Assembly: GCF_048595215.1 (NCBI RefSeq)
Contig: NZ_JBMDWJ010000370.1
Coordinates: forward strand, 1-9,556
Reading direction: 5' to 3'
Length of the DNA: 9,556 nt
Source: Siphonobacter sp048595215
Lineage (GTDB): Bacteria > Bacteroidota > Bacteroidia > Cytophagales > Spirosomataceae
Position 1 is the stretch's first letter. Each line of letters begins with the position of its first letter. The notes beneath the pieces are model-generated. The model did not search any database and was not told where the DNA came from. It saw only the letters and a list, made by a program, of their open reading frames with translations. The position numbers and the translations under genes are program-made. Shown here in pieces: positions 1 to 7,469 of the stretch.

Positions 1-83
1 ATAGACTTTATTTTAAAGACGTATACTCGTAGTCGAAGACCTGCTGCTTATCCAGTGCTTAAACCATAGACTTTATTTTAAAG
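1..83. repeat. 18-nt direct repeat pair
   Basis: The 18-mer atagactttattttaaag occurs exactly at 1-18 and again at 66-83, a 65-nt period. Each copy contains the small inverted repeat cttta-ttt-taaag, so each could form a short hairpin. The pair lies downstream of the SusD stop, in sequence with no supported gene. The first copy touches the window edge, so more copies may lie outside. The function is unknown; remnants of a local duplication or paired weak terminators are possible. Confidence 0.6.
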
Positions 84-118
84 GCTAGAACCTATTAACA
101 AGGGATAAATTTTGCTTT

Positions 119-157
119 TAGCCCCCTCAAAAGTGGATACATCTTCTGAGGGGGCTA
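119..157 (-). terminator. Hairpin just after SusD gene, probable terminator
   Basis: Positions 119-129 (tagccccctca) and 147-157 (tgagggggcta) are perfect reverse complements, giving an 11-bp GC-rich stem. Inner pairing of 131-133 with 143-145 extends it past one mismatch. It starts about 10 nt after the SusD stop codon, where a transcription terminator of the susCD unit is expected. The minus-strand sequence after the stem is A-rich rather than T-rich, so it is not a canonical intrinsic terminator. It could instead act as an mRNA 3' end stabiliser. Confidence 0.5.
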
Positions 158-166
158 GGGGTTTCG

Positions 167-1813
167 TTAGTATCCAGGGTTTTGGGTCAAGTTTGGATTG
201 ATATCCCTTTCCGATTGAGGCACGGGCCATAACTCATTTCTTCCCGCCACAAAATTTCGTTTCTGGTACAGATAAAAACCCTGATTATCTACCGGAAAAG
301 CGGTATAGGTGGCTGGCGTATTGGTCAGTTTCATACCCGTGAATTGGCGATTAAGCTCCGCGGCTGCCGTTCCCCAGCGTTGAATATCAAAGTAGTGCAG
401 TCCTTCAAAGGCAAATTCCACTTTCCGTTCCCGACGAATAATTGTTCGCAGGCTGGCTGGATTGGTGGTAGTAACGGCGGGCATGGCTACCGAACTGCGT
501 CCTCTTACCTGGTTGATGGTGGCATTGAGCAGGGCCTGATCAATGGCTTCTCCGGCTTCCAGTTTTGATTCCAGGTAACTTAACAACACTTCCGGATACC
601 GGATGAGCGGGAAGTTACCCCCGTAATTGGTCAGGCTTCCCGAAAAAGTAGGGTCCATGAACTTATTGATACAATACCCACTCCAGTTATACCGGGTAAT
701 GCGATCCGGAGACGTAGACGTAGGGCTGGCTTCGTAGGTAATGCCTTTGAACGTGGTACGTCCTGAAATCATGATGGTGTAATCCAGACGCGGATCACGA
801 TTGGCGTAGGGGTCGTTTGATTTGTAAAGCGGCGACTCCTCCACGGTTTTGCCATCCGTACATTCGTAGGATTGTACCAACTCGTTATAGGGCGAGAACT
901 GATGCCATCCGCCGTAGGCCTCGGGGTAGAGGTATTGCAGCATGACCGTACTCAGAAAATCTTCCAGGTACTCGTGGGCAAAAACGATCTCTTTACTATT
1001 CTCTCCGGTTTGTCTGAAAAGTTGAGCAAATCCGGCCTGATCCACGCTGTAGACACCACTATCCATGATCTGTTTGTAAGTGGTGGCGGCATCGCTCCAT
1101 TTTTTTTCGGCCATTTGCAAACGGCCCAGAATAGCCAACGCTGCACCGGAGGTAATCCGACCGCGTTCATTAGCCGGACGCGTAAAGGGAAGGTTAGCCA
1201 CACTGCTTTTTAGATCATTTTCGGCAAAGGCCCATACTTCGGCTTTCGGGGTTCTTTTGATGCTGTTGGCTTCCGCAATCGTCAGTGACTTCGTAGGTAA
1301 AGGAACGTCTCCGAAGTACAAAGCCAGATTTAAATACAGGTACGCCCGGATCGTTTTTACTTCCGCAATCATCGTGGCTTTCGTCGCCTCATTGATCGTA
1401 ATTTCGTTGATATGATCCAGGAAGTTGTTGCAACGGGCAATGGTTACGTAGGAGTTGCTCCAGAAAGCAGAGGTAAGCCAGTACGTGGAGTTTAACGTGC
1501 CATTGGTCACCGCATCGGGAATAAGTTCTTTTTCAGAACCCATACCCGCCATCATGTCCAAATAAATCATGGACATGCCGCCGAAGAAGTCGCCCGAAGC
1601 CCATCCGGAACCGAAGTTATAACAACCTACCAAGGCCAGGTTAGCATCTTTTTCGGTTTTCCAGAAGGTGGCATCCGAAACCGCATCGAGGGGCTGCTTA
1701 TCAAAAAAGTCCTTTTTACAACTGGGTAAAAACGTGGTAAGGGCTAGCAACAGTGTCGTCTTAACGACTCGGTTGAGCGTCAGGTAAGGTATGTTTTTCA
1801 TAGGAATTTGCAT
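167..1813 (-). CDS. SusD/RagB-family glycan-binding outer-membrane lipoprotein
   Basis: This 548-residue protein is the surface glycan-binding partner of the SusC transporter just upstream; it would sit as a lid on the barrel and hand over oligosaccharides. The N-terminus has a lipoprotein signal: basic residues, a hydrophobic stretch at about 19-29, and lipobox L29-P30-S31-C32, with C32 the expected lipidated cysteine. Family hallmarks are RAYLYLNLALYFGDVPL at 156-172 (TPR-like part), FPLIRYPEVLLSYLESK at 401-417, RRERKVEFAFEGLHYFDIQR at 460-479, and the ending NPNLTQNPGY. Length is usual for the family. A second start, M5 at 1801, is equally compatible with the signal; neither has a clear ribosome site. 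It begins 15 nt after the SusC stop, so the two genes are surely co-transcribed. The ligand cannot be read from the sequence; a fucosylated glycan is inferred from the neighbouring fucosidase. Confidence 0.95.
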   Translation of the reverse strand: MQIPMKNIPYLTLNRVVKTTLLLALTTFLPSCKKDFFDKQPLDAVSDATFWKTEKDANLALVGCYNFGSGWASGDFFGGMSMIYLDMMAGMGSEKELIPDAVTNGTLNSTYWLTSAFWSNSYVTIARCNNFLDHINEITINEATKATMIAEVKTIRAYLYLNLALYFGDVPLPTKSLTIAEANSIKRTPKAEVWAFAENDLKSSVANLPFTRPANERGRITSGAALAILGRLQMAEKKWSDAATTYKQIMDSGVYSVDQAGFAQLFRQTGENSKEIVFAHEYLEDFLSTVMLQYLYPEAYGGWHQFSPYNELVQSYECTDGKTVEESPLYKSNDPYANRDPRLDYTIMISGRTTFKGITYEASPTSTSPDRITRYNWSGYCINKFMDPTFSGSLTNYGGNFPLIRYPEVLLSYLESKLEAGEAIDQALLNATINQVRGRSSVAMPAVTTTNPASLRTIIRRERKVEFAFEGLHYFDIQRWGTAAAELNRQFTGMKLTNTPATYTAFPVDNQGFYLYQKRNFVAGRNELWPVPQSERDINPNLTQNPGY

Positions 1814-1828
1814 GTCTGAAAGGAACCA

Positions 1829-4800
1829 CTAGAGGTTTAGATTGATACCAAACGTATAGACTTTAGTGATGGGATAGAACTGACTTCCATCGCCCGTGGC
1901 ATTGGTCATCTCGGGATCCCAGCCTTTGTAGAACTTGTTGAGTGAGAGGAGATTTTGTCCACTGAAGTACAGACGAAGCCGACTGATCTTCCATTTTTGG
2001 AGTACTTCGGAAGGAATACTGTACCCAATTTGAAGATTCTTCAAACGAGCGAAGCTGCCATCCCGATTCCAGTAGGTAGAGGTTTGGATCGTTCCACTGC
2101 CCATTTGAAGGCTCGTCAGCTTGGGGTACTTCGCGTTAGGATCGGGGTTGTCGGTAGTCCAGCGATTATCCACCTGCCACCGCTGGATTTGTCCGCCGTT
2201 GTAGAAAGCAAAGGCCGAGTACGAACCGATTTGTTTTTGATAGCCCGCCAATCCTTGAATCAACGCAGAGAAATCAAATCCCTTGTAATCAAAGGAGAGG
2301 GTAGTGCCAAACGTATACTTAGGAACGGTGGTACCGATAACTTGGCGATCATACGTAGCATCCACTTTTCCATCGGGAACGCCATTAGGTCCGCTGATGT
2401 CTTTGTAGCGAACAAAGCCCGGTTGAGCGGCGTAGGGTTGGGCAGGATAGGTGTTAATTTCATCCGTACTGGTAAATAACCCGTCGGCTACGTAACCATA
2501 AATAACACCGATGGGCTGTCCGACAAACAAACCGCTACCGATATTTTGCTTCAACCCATCGGCTAGGCCGGTAATCCGGTTTTTGATGTAGGAGAAGTTC
2601 GGTGAAATGGCCCAGTTCAGCCCGTTACTTTTACCCCGGTACGTCAATTGAGCTTCAAATCCACTGTTTTTTACACTGCCGATGTTCACCGCTGAAGTAC
2701 CCAATCCTAGCGTAGAAGAAGTGGCAATGGTATACAGAACACCCGTCGTTTTCTTATCAAATACGTCGAGTACCAGGCTTAGTTTTCCTTTCCAAAGACT
2801 CATATCCAGGCCAAGATTAGAAATGGCCGTTTCCTCCCAGGTAATGTCGCCATTGCTAAGCCGGGTCGTGGCGGCTCCGGTAGCTAAGGCTCCGCCGAAG
2901 GAGTAATTCTGACCCAAACTCACCAGATTTTGGTAGGGGTACGTACCCACATTCTGGTTGCCTAATACTCCCCAGGAAGCCCGCAGTTTCAGGTTATCCA
3001 GCCAGGTAGCTGAGTTAAGAAATTCCTCTTCCGAGATTCGCCATCCGGCCGAAAAGGAGGGAAAAACGCCCCAGCGACCTTTGGCGGGGAAGCGGGAGGT
3101 ACCATCGGCTCTCAAGTTGGCCTCCAGTAGATACCGGTCTTTAAACGAGTAGTTGAGTCGGCCAAAAACTGATCGAATACCCCAGGAAGAGGCCGAACCC
3201 GAAGAACTCATCCCCGTGGCCGAACCCGCATTGAGTTCGTAGAGTAACGAGGTAGGAAAGTCCTTACGGAATCCAGAGATATACGAGTCATTGTATTCTT
3301 CCTGCGATACCCCCGCCAACACCGTAAAGGAATGGTCCTGAATAACTTTAGCATAAGATAGCAAAGATTGCAAGGTTACCTGCGTACCCTGGCCGGAGTA
3401 GACGTTGAGGGTATTGGGACCCACGTATTTGTTGGCATCGAACTGAAAATCAGAAGCATATTCTTTATTATAACTACTCCAGAAGTTGTAACCAATTTTC
3501 CCGCTTAGATTTAAACCGGGCAGGATGTTCCAGTTCATTTCAGCCCCGCCTAAAAAGTATTTGTTCGTGCCTTTGTAAAAAGAGTTACTCGATAACCAGG
3601 CTTCGGGGCTATAGTTATCCTGGTAGCCATAGGTGCCATCGGATTTGCGTCCCGCGTAGATAGGTCCCTGACGAACGGCAAAATTGATGATGCTATTCAT
3701 CCCACCCCCGTTTGAGTTAGGCGAATGATTTTCAGCAGTATAGCCCTGCAAACTTACTTTTAGCGTCAGCTTATCACTGAGCTGACTGTCGTTGTTGAAG
3801 AGGAAATTGTAGCGAGTGTAGCCGTTTTTAGCCACAATACCGTCCTGAGATAAGTAACTGGCGGAAAACAAATTGCGACTCCGTTCCGTACCACCCGAAA
3901 AATTCAGCGAGTGGGCCATTTGAAAACCACTGCCCGAAGTCAGCAGGTTTTTGAAATGCGGCACGTTGGGATAGTTATCCGGATCCGACTGATTTCGGAA
4001 AGTTTCAATTTGAGCGTCTGTGTAGGAGGGCGTCTGACCGGAATTGACGTTTGCTTCGTTTCTGAGCTTGGCGTATTCCCAGGAATCCACGAATTCGGGC
4101 AGGGCGGTGGGCTTTTGCCAGCCCAGGTAATTATTATAGGTTACTTGAAGTTTACCACTCTGCCCCCGCTTGGTTTCAATCAGGATTACTCCATTCGCCG
4201 CCCGACTCCCGTAAATGGACGCGGAAGCCGCATCTTTAAGCACCGAAATACTTTTGATGTTGTTGGGGTCTACGTCATTGATCGAAGTAGCCAACCCATC
4301 GACAAGAATCAGGGGGCCTCCACCGGCCCCGTACGAGCCAATCCCCCGGATGGTGATACCCGCTCCATCATTACTGGGCTGACCCGACCCCTGGGAAACC
4401 ACTACACCCGTTACCAAGCCCGCTAAGGCCTGAGAGGCCTGCGTAATGGGACGGTTTTCGATTTCTTTGGTGGAAATACTGGAAACCGAACCCGTTAAGT
4501 TCACTTTTTTCTGCGTACCATAGCCTACTACTACAACTTCAGTAAGGGCTTTGCTATCGGTTTGAAGGACGATATCTACTGACGTTTTACTTGAACTAAC
4601 GGCAATACTCTGACTGACGTACCCCACCGAAGAAATAAGTAGCGTACCCGTAGTGCCGGGAATATTCAGAGAAAATTTTCCATCCCCATCAGAGGTTGTA
4701 CCGACGTTTGCATTTTCCTCTAGTCGAATCGTTGCTCCGGGCACTACAGCTCCTTTTTCATCCTTAATCTTACCCGTGAGGATGAAAGTAGGAGCTAAGG

Positions 4801-4960
4801 TTCTCTGGCCTAGCGTAATGGATGAGCTTGCTAGTGAACGCTTTGGAAAGGGTAATGTTGGGGTTGATTCTGCCTGCGAAGAACCCGCCGCACAAATAAA
4901 ACCAAGTAGGATTGCTCGCTGGAGCATCCTTTGCGGAGGAGGTAAAAATGAGGTTTTCAT
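1829..4960 (-). CDS. SusC/RagA-family TonB-linked outer-membrane transporter
   Basis: This 1043-residue TonB-dependent outer-membrane barrel imports oligosaccharides bound by SusD, using TonB-ExbBD energy. Domains in order: signal peptide with likely cleavage after A30 (SSQA/ES); a carboxypeptidase-regulatory-like beta domain at about 58-135 (LTGKIKDEKGAVVPGATI at 61-78, SVGYVSQ at 111-117); the segment LTEVVVVGYGTQKK at 139-152 that serves as TonB box region; the plug at about 150-265 with GGGPLILVDG at 213-222 and ISVLKDAASASIYGSRAANG at 238-257; then the barrel to the end. It ends in Leu (FGINLNL) where many relatives end in an aromatic residue. No STN domain is present, so it is not the type that signals to an anti-sigma factor by that route. 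A second in-frame start at M12 would leave a shorter but usable signal. It pairs with the SusD gene 15 nt downstream. Substrate is inferred from context only. Confidence 0.96.
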   Translation of the reverse strand: MKTSFLPPPQRMLQRAILLGFICAAGSSQAESTPTLPFPKRSLASSSITLGQRTLAPTFILTGKIKDEKGAVVPGATIRLEENANVGTTSDGDGKFSLNIPGTTGTLLISSVGYVSQSIAVSSSKTSVDIVLQTDSKALTEVVVVGYGTQKKVNLTGSVSSISTKEIENRPITQASQALAGLVTGVVVSQGSGQPSNDGAGITIRGIGSYGAGGGPLILVDGLATSINDVDPNNIKSISVLKDAASASIYGSRAANGVILIETKRGQSGKLQVTYNNYLGWQKPTALPEFVDSWEYAKLRNEANVNSGQTPSYTDAQIETFRNQSDPDNYPNVPHFKNLLTSGSGFQMAHSLNFSGGTERSRNLFSASYLSQDGIVAKNGYTRYNFLFNNDSQLSDKLTLKVSLQGYTAENHSPNSNGGGMNSIINFAVRQGPIYAGRKSDGTYGYQDNYSPEAWLSSNSFYKGTNKYFLGGAEMNWNILPGLNLSGKIGYNFWSSYNKEYASDFQFDANKYVGPNTLNVYSGQGTQVTLQSLLSYAKVIQDHSFTVLAGVSQEEYNDSYISGFRKDFPTSLLYELNAGSATGMSSSGSASSWGIRSVFGRLNYSFKDRYLLEANLRADGTSRFPAKGRWGVFPSFSAGWRISEEEFLNSATWLDNLKLRASWGVLGNQNVGTYPYQNLVSLGQNYSFGGALATGAATTRLSNGDITWEETAISNLGLDMSLWKGKLSLVLDVFDKKTTGVLYTIATSSTLGLGTSAVNIGSVKNSGFEAQLTYRGKSNGLNWAISPNFSYIKNRITGLADGLKQNIGSGLFVGQPIGVIYGYVADGLFTSTDEINTYPAQPYAAQPGFVRYKDISGPNGVPDGKVDATYDRQVIGTTVPKYTFGTTLSFDYKGFDFSALIQGLAGYQKQIGSYSAFAFYNGGQIQRWQVDNRWTTDNPDPNAKYPKLTSLQMGSGTIQTSTYWNRDGSFARLKNLQIGYSIPSEVLQKWKISRLRLYFSGQNLLSLNKFYKGWDPEMTNATGDGSQFYPITKVYTFGINLNL

Positions 4961-5096
4961 AGTAAATTGTATTAAAGAAAATAAAGGTTTGAGCCAGCCC
5001 CGGCTAAAGAGCTGTATTGCGTATGTGGAAACGGAATTTGATCCAAGGATCAGAGGGTATTTTTCATAGGCTTAGCGTGGTAAGTATCAGTAATCT

Positions 5097-5126
5097 CAAA
5101 CTAAGTACACTTCAAGGGGAAGGAAA
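5097..5126 (-). promoter_or_regulatory. Weak candidate promoter for susCD
   Basis: Read on the minus strand, 5104-5097 is TTAGTTTG, one mismatch from the Bacteroidota -7 box TAnnTTTG. About 18 nt upstream, 5126-5123 reads TTTC, one mismatch from the -33 box TTTG. Transcription from here would give a leader of roughly 130 nt before the susC start at 4960. No better match was seen in the gap. Both boxes are imperfect, so this is only a candidate. Confidence 0.25.
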
Positions 5127-5147
5127 TGAAAATCAGTAAGAAAGGTG

Positions 5148-5207
5148 TTCACTTGGTTACCGCTTACCCCTGATTGTACAATCAAGGATAAGCGGTGACC
5201 AAATGAG
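5148..5207 (-). terminator. Long imperfect palindrome, probable terminator or operator
   Basis: The 60 nt pair with themselves around a centre at 5177/5178: 30 potential pairs with only three mismatches (5170/5185, 5167/5188, 5152/5203) and two G-U pairs. The core tgattgtacaatca at 5171-5184 is a perfect 14-bp palindrome; the outer arm at 5153-5166 pairs with 5189-5202 apart from one G-U. On the minus strand the following sequence is T-rich (5145 down to about 5125), which fits termination of the mutarotase transcript, whose stop lies about 75 nt upstream. The lack of a real loop and the TTGTACAA core also fit a protein-binding site or attenuator in front of susC. Confidence 0.55.
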
Positions 5208-5282
5208 ACTAAACTAAAATAACGATACTTAATATACGTGAAAATATGAAAAGGCAAAATCCAGCCTAGGCATTGGTAAAGG

Positions 5283-5627
5283 TTAAGCGGGGATTAAGGT
5301 AAAGATGCGAGCCATTGGTGCCCATTTTTCGTTTTCAGCAGACCAACTGAGCGGTAGCTGGAATTGCGACATGAGTGATTCCCACTCCATCACTTTGGCA
5401 TTGCTGCGATCCATTTGCTCTTTCAGGCGGAAATCAAAATCATCGCTGGTTTCCATAATCATGAAAAGTCGGTTTCCAGTGCGATAGATTTCCATATTTT
5501 TTATGCCACTATCCAGCATACCTTGCGTGACCTCGGGCCAGGCATTTTCGGGCTTATGATACGTTTCGTACTGATGGATAAGCTCAGGATCATCCTTTAA
5601 ATCCAGAGCAAAGCAGAATTTTTTCAT
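5283..5627 (-). CDS. L-rhamnose/L-fucose mutarotase family protein (RhaM-like)
   Basis: This 114-residue cytoplasmic protein belongs to the RhaM family of small ferredoxin-like-fold mutarotases, which interconvert alpha and beta anomers of 6-deoxy-L-sugars. Family features are Y20-x3-H24 followed by P26 and WPEV (30-33), matching Y18/H22 and IWPEL of E. coli RhaM as I recall it; IYRTGNRLFMIMET at 47-60; and MEWESLM at 80-86, where W82 matches the conserved Trp. The length is typical (about 104-115). It starts 8 nt after the fucosidase stop, so it is in the same operon. That context makes L-fucose the likelier substrate than rhamnose; to my knowledge members of this family in other bacteria act on fucose. 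No signal peptide is present. A hairpin about 75 nt downstream probably ends the transcript. Family assignment is firm; sugar preference is inferred. Confidence 0.88.
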   Translation of the reverse strand: MKKFCFALDLKDDPELIHQYETYHKPENAWPEVTQGMLDSGIKNMEIYRTGNRLFMIMETSDDFDFRLKEQMDRSNAKVMEWESLMSQFQLPLSWSAENEKWAPMARIFTLIPA

Positions 5628-5635
5628 ACTCGGAT

Positions 5636-7267
5636 CTAAACGATTTTCAAAGCGTTAGCATAGGGCAGCGTAGGTTGCTGTTGGGGTAGTTGCACTACCA
5701 GACCCTGACTCGTCTGCTCAAACGACAGCGAATCAGAACCGCCCAACAGCGACACGCGGCGTACGGGAGTCGGGTGTAAACCCTTCTCACTGGACAGCGA
5801 CTTGATTACTACTTTGCCTCCCTCGGGCCAGCCCATCACCGTAGCATACAAGGCCTCTCCCTTGCTCGTAAACCGAATGTCCGCCCCGGTGAAAGCCTTG
5901 CCTTTTCCTTCGTTGAAACCCTGAGCCGACAGCGGAGCCGCCCCTTCCTGGGCCGGACCTTCTCCAAATACCTTCCAGGGACGAGTACCGTAGATGGCCT
6001 CACTGTTCACTTTCATCCAGGATCCAATCTCGCTCACGACCGCCCGCTCCTGCTCATCAATGCTGCCATCTCCCCGCACCGGAATATTTAACATCAAATT
6101 GCCATTCTTGCTCACCACATCCACTAAGGTGTGAATCACCGTCTTGGCTGACTTGTAGCCCTTGCGATCGTAGACGGCCCGGTTATAGTGCCAGTCCCCG
6201 ATGCAGGTATCCGTTTGCCAGGGCAGGGGTTCGATGGCGTTGCTCTGGCCCCGTTCGATGTCCCAGATCATGCATTTTCGCTGCTGCTCATCGAGCACTT
6301 TGCCAAACACCACCGCTTGTTGATTGCCCTGTTTGTCTATATTCTTGTTATACAGGTGAGCCGCGATCTTTAGACCAGCATCGTCGATGGGCCACAGCGG
6401 CAGGGCCGTATCATCAAAGTAGATGAACTTCGGATTGTACTGATCAATGAGATCGAGGGTTCGCTTTAAAAACTTGTCGCAGTAGGCTTGGGTGGGTTTG
6501 GCTACCCCATTGCCCCAGTTCCACTGGCTGTGAATCATGCCATCGTCTTCACTGTTTTTGCTCAAAGGGTGATTCTGAGCGTAGAGTTCTTGGGGATCCA
6601 GCCCCTGCCACCACTTTCCTTTGCCGTCGGCTTTGGTCACCTTACCATCGTAGGGAACGCCCTTCAAAGGTCCTTGTTTATCGCTCCGCTGAGCCGTTTC
6701 CATCCAGCTCCAGGTGTGAGCCGCGTGCACGCTGACGCCAAAGGGTAGGCCCTGGCGGCGAGCGGCTTTTTCCCAGCCGCCGATGATGTCTTTTTTAGGA
6801 CCCACCTTGGTGGAGTTCCAGGACTGGTATTTGCTGTTGTACAGGTCCAGGTTATCATGGTGATTGGCCATGGCCATGAAGTACTGGGCACCGGCCTGCT
6901 TGTAGAAGGCCACCAGCTCCTCGGGGTCCCAGCGTTCGGCTTTCCACTCATGGATAACGTCCTTGAAGCCAAATTTAGAAGGGTGTCCGTACTTGTTGAG
7001 GTGATATTTGTACTGATGGCTGCCTTCCTGATACATGCCCCGGGCGTACCAGTCGCCAGCTTCGGGCTGGCACTGGGGGCCCCAGTGAGCCCACATGCCA
7101 AACTTAGCATCCTTGAACCAGGTGGGTGTCTGGAACTGCTCCAGGGATTGCCAGGTCGGTAAGAATGGGCCTTTCTTGGTTCTGGCTAATTCGGCCAGCA
7201 GGGGATTGGAAAGGGCTAGCGTGGGTAGTAAACCAAGCGTACTCTTAATTAGGGCTCTGCGATTCAT
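5636..7267 (-). CDS. GH29 alpha-L-fucosidase with Tat-like signal
   Basis: This 543-residue exported glycoside hydrolase would remove terminal alpha-L-fucose from glycans by a retaining mechanism. The N-terminus MNRRALIKSTLGLLPTLALS carries twin arginines (R3, R4) and a hydrophobic core, as in Tat signals, with likely cleavage near A25. The GH29 barrel is marked by WFKDAKFGMWAHWG (50-63), GAQYFMAMANHHDNLDLY (126-143), KYQSWNSTKVGPKKDIIGGW (146-165) and KFIYFDDTALPLW (280-292); D285 is the likely nucleophile by position after the beta strand. WDIERGQ (335-341) and PLPWQTDTCIGDWHYNR (347-363) follow; E338 is a candidate acid/base, less sure. NGNLMLNIPVRGDG (388-401) closes the catalytic domain, and about 440-543 looks like the usual C-terminal beta-sandwich. 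It is first in a two-gene operon with the mutarotase. Promoter-like sequence lies about 55 nt upstream. Linkage specificity and GH29 subfamily cannot be told by eye. Confidence 0.94.
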   Translation of the reverse strand: MNRRALIKSTLGLLPTLALSNPLLAELARTKKGPFLPTWQSLEQFQTPTWFKDAKFGMWAHWGPQCQPEAGDWYARGMYQEGSHQYKYHLNKYGHPSKFGFKDVIHEWKAERWDPEELVAFYKQAGAQYFMAMANHHDNLDLYNSKYQSWNSTKVGPKKDIIGGWEKAARRQGLPFGVSVHAAHTWSWMETAQRSDKQGPLKGVPYDGKVTKADGKGKWWQGLDPQELYAQNHPLSKNSEDDGMIHSQWNWGNGVAKPTQAYCDKFLKRTLDLIDQYNPKFIYFDDTALPLWPIDDAGLKIAAHLYNKNIDKQGNQQAVVFGKVLDEQQRKCMIWDIERGQSNAIEPLPWQTDTCIGDWHYNRAVYDRKGYKSAKTVIHTLVDVVSKNGNLMLNIPVRGDGSIDEQERAVVSEIGSWMKVNSEAIYGTRPWKVFGEGPAQEGAAPLSAQGFNEGKGKAFTGADIRFTSKGEALYATVMGWPEGGKVVIKSLSSEKGLHPTPVRRVSLLGGSDSLSFEQTSQGLVVQLPQQQPTLPYANALKIV

Positions 7268-7321
7268 AGATTAATGCTTAGGCAAGCGTATATCGCTTTT
7301 GATAAAGGTAATTGACTGTTA

Positions 7322-7329
7322 CAAATGTA
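7322..7329 (-). promoter_or_regulatory. Candidate -7 promoter box of fucosidase operon
   Basis: On the minus strand 7329-7322 reads TACATTTG, a perfect match to the Bacteroidota -7 consensus TAnnTTTG. It would place the transcript start near 7315 and leave a leader of about 50 nt before the fucosidase ATG. The nearest TTTG (7359-7356) lies 26 nt upstream, longer than the usual spacing of about 19-20, so the -33 element is poor and the promoter may need an activator. Confidence 0.4.
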
Positions 7330-7350
7330 TAGTTTAATAAAATGATTGAA

Positions 7351-7358
7351 TTGTACAA
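7351..7358. promoter_or_regulatory. Possible operator half-pair TTGTACAA
   Basis: The 8-bp perfect palindrome TTGTACAA sits just upstream of the candidate fucosidase promoter. The same octamer forms the centre of the long palindrome before susC (5174-5181). By eye these are the only exact copies in the window, and both are in the upstream regions of the two sugar-utilisation units. A shared regulator site is an inference. Confidence 0.25.
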
Positions 7359-7469
7359 AAAGGATTTTAATTTTAACAAATCGGGTTTTAAATGATTGGG
7401 ATAGATCCACGCAAAGGAAGCCAAGGAGTAAAATATACTAGTAGTCAGTTAGTTATGTACTGAAAAGGA

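Larger units (their letters stand above)
4961..5282. other. 322-nt intergenic region before susC
   Basis: This AT-leaning gap separates the fucosidase-mutarotase unit from susCD. It holds a 60-nt near-perfect palindrome (5148-5207) and a weak promoter-like element for susC (5097-5126). I see no supported coding sequence: a plus-strand open frame running out of the susC start region up to 5069 overlaps susC antisense and shows no protein-family signal. The gap and hairpin suggest that susCD can be transcribed separately from the fucosidase. Confidence 0.6.

Noticed and set aside
1..57. Minus-strand reading ALDKQQVFDYEYTSLK before a stop, looking like a protein C-terminus
   Set aside because: A stop codon lies immediately upstream in the same frame and there is no start codon, so it cannot be a gene end as the sequence stands.
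1851..1864. Third partial match (atagacttta) to the left-edge repeat
   Set aside because: It codes for the conserved KVYTFG ending of SusC, so the ten-base match is coincidental.
3911..4426. Long plus-strand frame of 171 codons
   Set aside because: It lies wholly antisense to the SusC plug and barrel coding region and mirrors its codons; no protein features are seen.
1829..4960. Possibility that SusC is a FecA-like STN-containing transducer
   Set aside because: After the signal peptide the sequence goes straight into the carboxypeptidase-regulatory-like domain at about residue 58, leaving no room for an STN domain.
4653..5069. Plus-strand open frame across the susC start and its upstream region
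   Set aside because: It is antisense to the SusC N-terminus, shows no family motif, and the opposite frame is a textbook SusC.
6664..7110. Minus-strand frame of 148 codons inside the fucosidase gene
   Set aside because: It is a shifted frame of the GH29 coding sequence, with Ser/Thr/Pro-rich low-complexity content typical of such shadows.
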